Shown here: piece after piece, positions 60,442-64,000 of the stretch
Layout: every line of letters begins with the position of its first letter
How positions within the stretch are numbered: the first letter of the stretch is position 1
NCBI RefSeq assembly: GCF_000242455.2
Contig: NC_019892.1
Coordinates: 1,364,001-1,428,000, forward strand
Reading direction: 5' to 3'
Source of the DNA: Singulisphaera acidiphila DSM 18658
Lineage (GTDB): Bacteria > Planctomycetota > Planctomycetia > Isosphaerales > Isosphaeraceae
DNA length: 64,000 nt
Program-made: the position numbers and the translations under genes
Notes under the pieces: generated by a model
The model's input: only the letters and a program-made list of their open reading frames with translations
Databases searched by the model: none
What the model was told of the DNA's origin: nothing

Positions 60442-61431
60442 TCAAGGGGTGACGGGTAAACTTTTCAAAAGTGCCAGGGCGCTGTTCCGGACGCCGACCA
60501 GCCCTGATTTGCTCAGGTTGCTGATTTCGGGACGGAGCTGCTCGGCCAGTCCGGGGGACTTGTGGTCGACCGAGTATTGGAGGGCTTGCAGGGCTTCGAG
60601 TTCGATCGCCTCGATCTTGCTGTGCTTCTCGCTCGGTGAGGAGAGGGTGATGATCTTGTTCAGATCGGTGGAGGAGAGCATCTCACGGAAGACGCCTTGG
60701 CTCGCGGAGTCGCCGCGTCGGCCCAGGGCGATCGCGGCGTTGTAGCGGACGTAGCAGTCGACGTCCTTGAGCCGGTCGCGGAGCACGCGAGTGGACGAAT
60801 CGCCGCCGAAGAAACCGAGAGCATAGACCGCGGCCTGGCGGAGTTCCTGATTCTCGTCCTCGCTGGCCACTTCCAGCGCTTTGATCGCGCCGGCGTCTTC
60901 AAGGCGGCCGTCGAGCCGGGCGGCGTGTTTGGCGAGGCTGATGGCGGCGGCGAGCCGGACTTGCGGAGGTTGCTTCGGTTCGAGGGCACGGGCCAGGATG
61001 GTCAGCGGATCGACGTTCCGGCCGTCGGCCGACTGGGCGTCGAGGGTTTGGAATGCACCTAGCGTCAGGGTCACGTACTGGGTGAGCTCCGGGCTCTCTT
61101 TGAGATCAAGGTCGTGCGCCAGCAGGTCGGTCAACTCGCCGAGCAGCTTGGGGTCGCTGGCTAACTTGGGATCGTTCTGGATCAGGCTGGCCAACTCGTA
61201 GGCGGCCCGCCAGTGGGCGTTCGGCGAGCGCAGCAGGCGGACGTACTCCATCGCGTCGCGCTCGCCGCCGGCCAGCTTGCCGAACAGGAGCCAGACGACG
61301 ATCACGACCGCCACGATGACGGCCGGGATCACGAACAACTGGACGATGAACCCGGCCGAGGGAGCCTCGACGGGGGGCAGGTCCGTCAAGGCAGGGTCGT
61401 ACGGCGGCTGGTGCTCGGTTGGTTGGCTCAT
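60442..61431 (-). CDS. Membrane-anchored HEAT-repeat protein
   Basis: A 329-aa protein with one N-terminal transmembrane helix (LFVIPAVIVAVVIVVWLLF, about residues 32-50) and then HEAT-like helical repeats (AAAISLAKHAARLDGRLEDA, QAAVYALGFFGGDSSTRVLR, RYNAAIALGRRGDSASQGVF). These form protein-docking scaffolds. No enzyme motif. A weak leader precedes the ATG. It lies between the YTV gene and the amino-acid permease on the same strand. Confidence 0.85.
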   Translation of the reverse strand: MSQPTEHQPPYDPALTDLPPVEAPSAGFIVQLFVIPAVIVAVVIVVWLLFGKLAGGERDAMEYVRLLRSPNAHWRAAYELASLIQNDPKLASDPKLLGELTDLLAHDLDLKESPELTQYVTLTLGAFQTLDAQSADGRNVDPLTILARALEPKQPPQVRLAAAISLAKHAARLDGRLEDAGAIKALEVASEDENQELRQAAVYALGFFGGDSSTRVLRDRLKDVDCYVRYNAAIALGRRGDSASQGVFREMLSSTDLNKIITLSSPSEKHSKIEAIELEALQALQYSVDHKSPGLAEQLRPEISNLSKSGLVGVRNSALALLKSLPVTP

Positions 61432-61656
61432 GAAGCATCATTCATGGGAGAGAGAAGCGAATGCGCATCACGCGCCGAATGTTACCGGCGCGTTCCACGC
61501 ACCCTTCATCCCTTCTCAGTTTAAGGATTCAGCACCGGCCGTCAAGCAACCCCGTCAGCGCACCGAAGGATTGCAAAAGCCAGGTGGATCGGCGCTGTAG
61601 AGGCTAGGGGCCTGGCCCTGATCTTCGAGATCCGAGCGACCCCCACTCGTCGTTCC

Positions 61657-63108
61657 TCATCCTTGGTCGGGAACCCTGTTTTCCTTCGAGAAAGGCTTGC
61701 CCGACAGGCCCCACTGCCAGAGGTAGTAGATCGGGATGCCCACCATGATGCTGAGCAGTGAGTAGGTGGAAACCCAGAATCGCTCGGAGAAGGCGGCGGC
61801 GGTGAGGATGGTGGTGAAGACGAGGTAGATGGCCGGTGTGACCGGATATCCCGGGGTCTTGAACGGCCGGGGCAGATCGGGCCGTTTCACCCGGAGCACA
61901 TAGACCGCGCTGATCGTCAGCATCGAGAAAATCGCCAGGCCGACGCTGGCATAGATGACCAGGCTATCAAACGACCCCGTCCAGAGCAGGGTGAGGGTGC
62001 AAAGGACCTGCAAGGCCGTGGCGACCACCGGGGTTGATGCGCGTCCGGAGAGCCGGCCCGCGACCTTGGGGAACTGCCCTGCCTGGGCCATGGCGAAGAT
62101 CACTCGGGGGCCGATCAGGACGTAGGCGCTCAGGGACGAGAGGAGCATCAGGCCGATGGAGACCGAGAGCGGTTCGGACCATTTGACGCCGAACAGACGC
62201 TGCGCGGCCAGTTGCGCAATGGGGGCGACGGCCTCCGGCTTGGACGCTAACGGAAGCCGATTCTCCGGGCCGTCGACGATCGCACGGATGTCGTCGGCCG
62301 ACAGGGCGAGGGCGTAGACGATATTCAAGCCAAGATAGAGGGCGACGACGCCCGCCGTCCCGAGCAGGATGGCTCGAGGGAGTAGCCGCTGCGGTTCGAC
62401 GATTTCGCCCGCGAGGTACGACGCAGCGTTCCAACCGATGTAAGCATACGAAATATAGACGAGTGAGAACATCATGGCGAGAACGCGAGACCCGGTCATG
62501 GGGGGAAGGTCGACCAGGTTGGCGTGATGCGGCCAGCCGACGGCCAGCCCGGCCAGCACGAACAGCCCCAGGAGAATGAGCTTCAGCGACGTGATCCAGC
62601 TCTGGACTCGCGAGGTTCCTCCCCGGCTCTTGGTGTGGATGGTTGCGAATACCAGGATCGTGAACGTCGCCAGGCCTCGCTGGGCGTAGAGAGCGACCGG
62701 TCCTTCGAGGTGGAGCGGGACCAGGAGGAACTTGGCGGCCCCGAATGCGGCGGCGGCGCTGGGGGCCGCGAAGCCGATCAGGAATGAGACCCAGCCTGAC
62801 AGAAACGCCGCCAGCGGGCCGTACGCCTCATGTAGATAAACATAGTCTCCCCCTGTTTTCGGCATGGCAGCCGAGAGTTCGCAGAGGGTCAACGCGCCAG
62901 CGGCGGCGATCACCCCGCCCAGGACCCAGAGACCGAGCATGAGCTGGTTGCTGCCGACGGAGTAGACGGTGAAGCCCGAAGTCGTCAGGATTCCGACGCC
63001 GACCATGCTCGCCACGATGACGAAGGTCGCCATCGCCAGGCCGAACTCGGCGGGCATCTTGGTGGAGTTCTCCCCTGTCGGCTCGAACTCCGGGTCGCGA
63101 CTCGACAT
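61657..63108 (-). CDS. APC-family amino-acid permease
   Basis: A 483-aa transporter with about 12 membrane helices. VGVGILTTSGFTVY in helix 1 is the family's substrate/sodium-site loop, and KTGGDYVYLHEAYGPLAAFL and YIGWNAASYLAGEIVEPQRL are hallmarks of the APC superfamily (LAT-like/putrescine-like). It probably imports amino acids by exchange or proton/sodium symport; specificity is not readable. GGAG six bases upstream supports the ATG at 63108. Confidence 0.92.
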   Translation of the reverse strand: MSSRDPEFEPTGENSTKMPAEFGLAMATFVIVASMVGVGILTTSGFTVYSVGSNQLMLGLWVLGGVIAAAGALTLCELSAAMPKTGGDYVYLHEAYGPLAAFLSGWVSFLIGFAAPSAAAAFGAAKFLLVPLHLEGPVALYAQRGLATFTILVFATIHTKSRGGTSRVQSWITSLKLILLGLFVLAGLAVGWPHHANLVDLPPMTGSRVLAMMFSLVYISYAYIGWNAASYLAGEIVEPQRLLPRAILLGTAGVVALYLGLNIVYALALSADDIRAIVDGPENRLPLASKPEAVAPIAQLAAQRLFGVKWSEPLSVSIGLMLLSSLSAYVLIGPRVIFAMAQAGQFPKVAGRLSGRASTPVVATALQVLCTLTLLWTGSFDSLVIYASVGLAIFSMLTISAVYVLRVKRPDLPRPFKTPGYPVTPAIYLVFTTILTAAAFSERFWVSTYSLLSIMVGIPIYYLWQWGLSGKPFSKENRVPDQG

Positions 63109-63201
63109 TGGTATCTCCACTCCACAGGCAAAGGGACCAGGTTGCACCTTTTGTGATGCGTCACACAGGAAAGATCACAGGCCAGATGGGCCAAAAAAAC
63201 A

Positions 63202-63235
63202 AGACGGGAGGGGAGATTACTCTCCCTTCCCGTCT
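63202..63235 (-). terminator. Terminator of the right-end HEAT gene
   Basis: AGACGGGAGGGGAGA (63202-63216) pairs with TCTCCCTTCCCGTCT (63221-63235) with one mismatch, loop TTAC. On the minus strand TGTTTTTTTGG follows. It lies 60 bp after the stop of the gene at 63296. Confidence 0.9.
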
Positions 63236-63295
63236 GCTCTTGATCGCGTCACGCTCAAACTTCGTGATCCCACTGCGCCGGAGGTTCAAGGCTTG

Positions 63296-64000
63296 TTACT
63301 TGAAACCGGGGGATGAGGAAAGCGAAGGCGTCGGGTCGGGCGGGACTTGCTCGTCGATCGGCGGCGCGACGTCGGTGAACTTGGCCGAGGTGGGTGACAG
63401 CGACGCAGCGCGGGGCTCAATCGCCGAGGAGCCGGCGCCGAGAGCGGGCTCTGTCGACATCCCGGCCGCAATTTGTCCCAGGGCCTGTCCTGCGGCATCG
63501 CGGACCGCCTGTCTCTTGTCGAGAGAGACGGCCTGGCGAAGCGACTCCGTGGCGCGAGGGTCGCCGATCTCGCCCAGGGCGTTGGCTGCCGCCACCCGAA
63601 CGTCCTTGTTCCAGTCGTTCTTGAGCCGATCGACGAGGGAAGGGACGGCCCGCGCATCGCGGAGTCGGCCCAGCGTGTACGCCCCTTCGATCCGGCTGTT
63701 ATCGTGATTGCTCTGGAGCCTGCCGATCGCGTTCGCCACCGGGTCAACGACGACCGTCGCCGGCGCCTGGGCCACCGGAGCGTACGGCTGCGGTGCGTTG
63801 TAGATCACCGTCGGCGGGGGCGCGGGGGCCATGTAGACGGGGGCCGGCTGGGCCACGTAGACCGGGGGCGGTGGAGACGAAGCGAGGGCCGAACCCGCGA
63901 ACATGCCGAGGCCGAAGAGGCCGCCGCCGACCGCCAACGCAGGGCCCCATCCCGGCCCTCGATTGTTGTTGACGAAGACGTTGCGCTCAACGAAGACCGG
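63296..64000 (-). CDS. HEAT-repeat exported protein, cut by window edge
   Basis: The frame is open through the right edge (reading PVFVERNVFVNNNRGPGWGP inward), so the true start lies beyond base 64000 and 234 residues are visible. A hydrophobic, Gly/Ala-rich segment (VGGGLFGLGMFAGSALAS) is followed by a Pro/Tyr/Ala-rich stretch (YVAQPAPVYMAPAPPP) and then HEAT-like repeats (AVPSLVDRLKNDWNKDVRVA, ALGEIGDPRATESLRQAVSL), and a Pro/Ser-rich tail. Probably an envelope protein binding partner; function unknown. A terminator lies downstream. Confidence 0.82.
   Translation of the reverse strand, partial: PVFVERNVFVNNNRGPGWGPALAVGGGLFGLGMFAGSALASSPPPPVYVAQPAPVYMAPAPPPTVIYNAPQPYAPVAQAPATVVVDPVANAIGRLQSNHDNSRIEGAYTLGRLRDARAVPSLVDRLKNDWNKDVRVAAANALGEIGDPRATESLRQAVSLDKRQAVRDAAGQALGQIAAGMSTEPALGAGSSAIEPRAASLSPTSAKFTDVAPPIDEQVPPDPTPSLSSSPGFK

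Overview
The window looks like chromosomal DNA of a planctomycete, most likely of the family Isosphaeraceae. The reasons are high GC, widely spaced genes with long leaders, and several families that are largely confined to Planctomycetes and relatives: two giant PVC-type haem-binding proteins with beta-propeller and HEAT repeats (10893-14672 and 19179-22892), a DUF1559 prepilin-like protein (56526-57533), a YTV-repeat wall protein (58436-59911), a YXWGXW-repeat protein (47278-49368), a CRTAC1/FG-GAP protein and a surface protein with an LEPR-like N-terminal motif (38780-41377). This is inference from protein families; I could not run a 16S or genome comparison. I see no rRNA, tRNA or CRISPR array.

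Layout. 1-2.9 kb is an insertion-sequence graveyard: a complete ISAs1-type element (522-1826, 10-bp target duplication) sits inside an IS701-like transposase gene, followed by a decayed ISL3 transposase. 3.1-6.7 kb holds two exported proteins of unknown function and a broken AraC regulator / aldo-keto reductase / cupin module. 7.1-15.6 kb holds a secreted protein ending in a Hint (intein-like) domain, an HtrA protease, the first haem protein and a glycosyltransferase. 15.7-22.9 kb holds a hybrid histidine kinase and the second haem protein. 23-31.5 kb is mostly metabolic and transport genes: an MFS carrier, malate dehydrogenase with a clear intrinsic terminator, a TlpA-like thioredoxin, a CRTAC1 protein and an AhpD-like protein. 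31.5-38.6 kb has a Spy-like periplasmic protein, an SbtA-type bicarbonate permease with an added exported N-terminal domain, a Xer recombinase, orotate phosphoribosyltransferase, a nuclease-like unknown and a short-chain dehydrogenase.

38.8-49.4 kb is the most distinctive part and is cell-surface orientated. It carries an 865-aa surface protein, a small Cys/Pro repeat protein, a secreted protein with a Cys motif resembling transglutaminase elicitors, a three-gene module (small membrane protein, CpsD-like ATPase with a degenerate Walker A, ExeA-like AAA ATPase) and the YXWGXW protein. 49.5-55.8 kb contains EgtB (ergothioneine pathway), an Lhr-type helicase overlapping a PdeM-type phosphoesterase, and a Tat-exported DUF362 protein. 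55.9-64 kb returns to envelope proteins: a lipoprotein, the DUF1559 protein, the YTV protein built from two different 16-residue repeats, a membrane HEAT protein, an amino-acid permease and a HEAT protein cut by the window edge.

How the genes work together. Apart from a few short same-strand pairs with overlaps (37180/37865, 44788/45248, 51128/53676), genes appear to be single transcription units separated by 100-900 bp, several closed by similar GC-rich hairpins. No defence island or obvious biosynthetic cluster is visible. The best candidates for little-described biology are the 44.8-47.0 kb ATPase trio, the SbtA fusion, the Hint protein, the haem-protein pair with swapped domain order, and the paired 16-residue repeats of the YTV protein.
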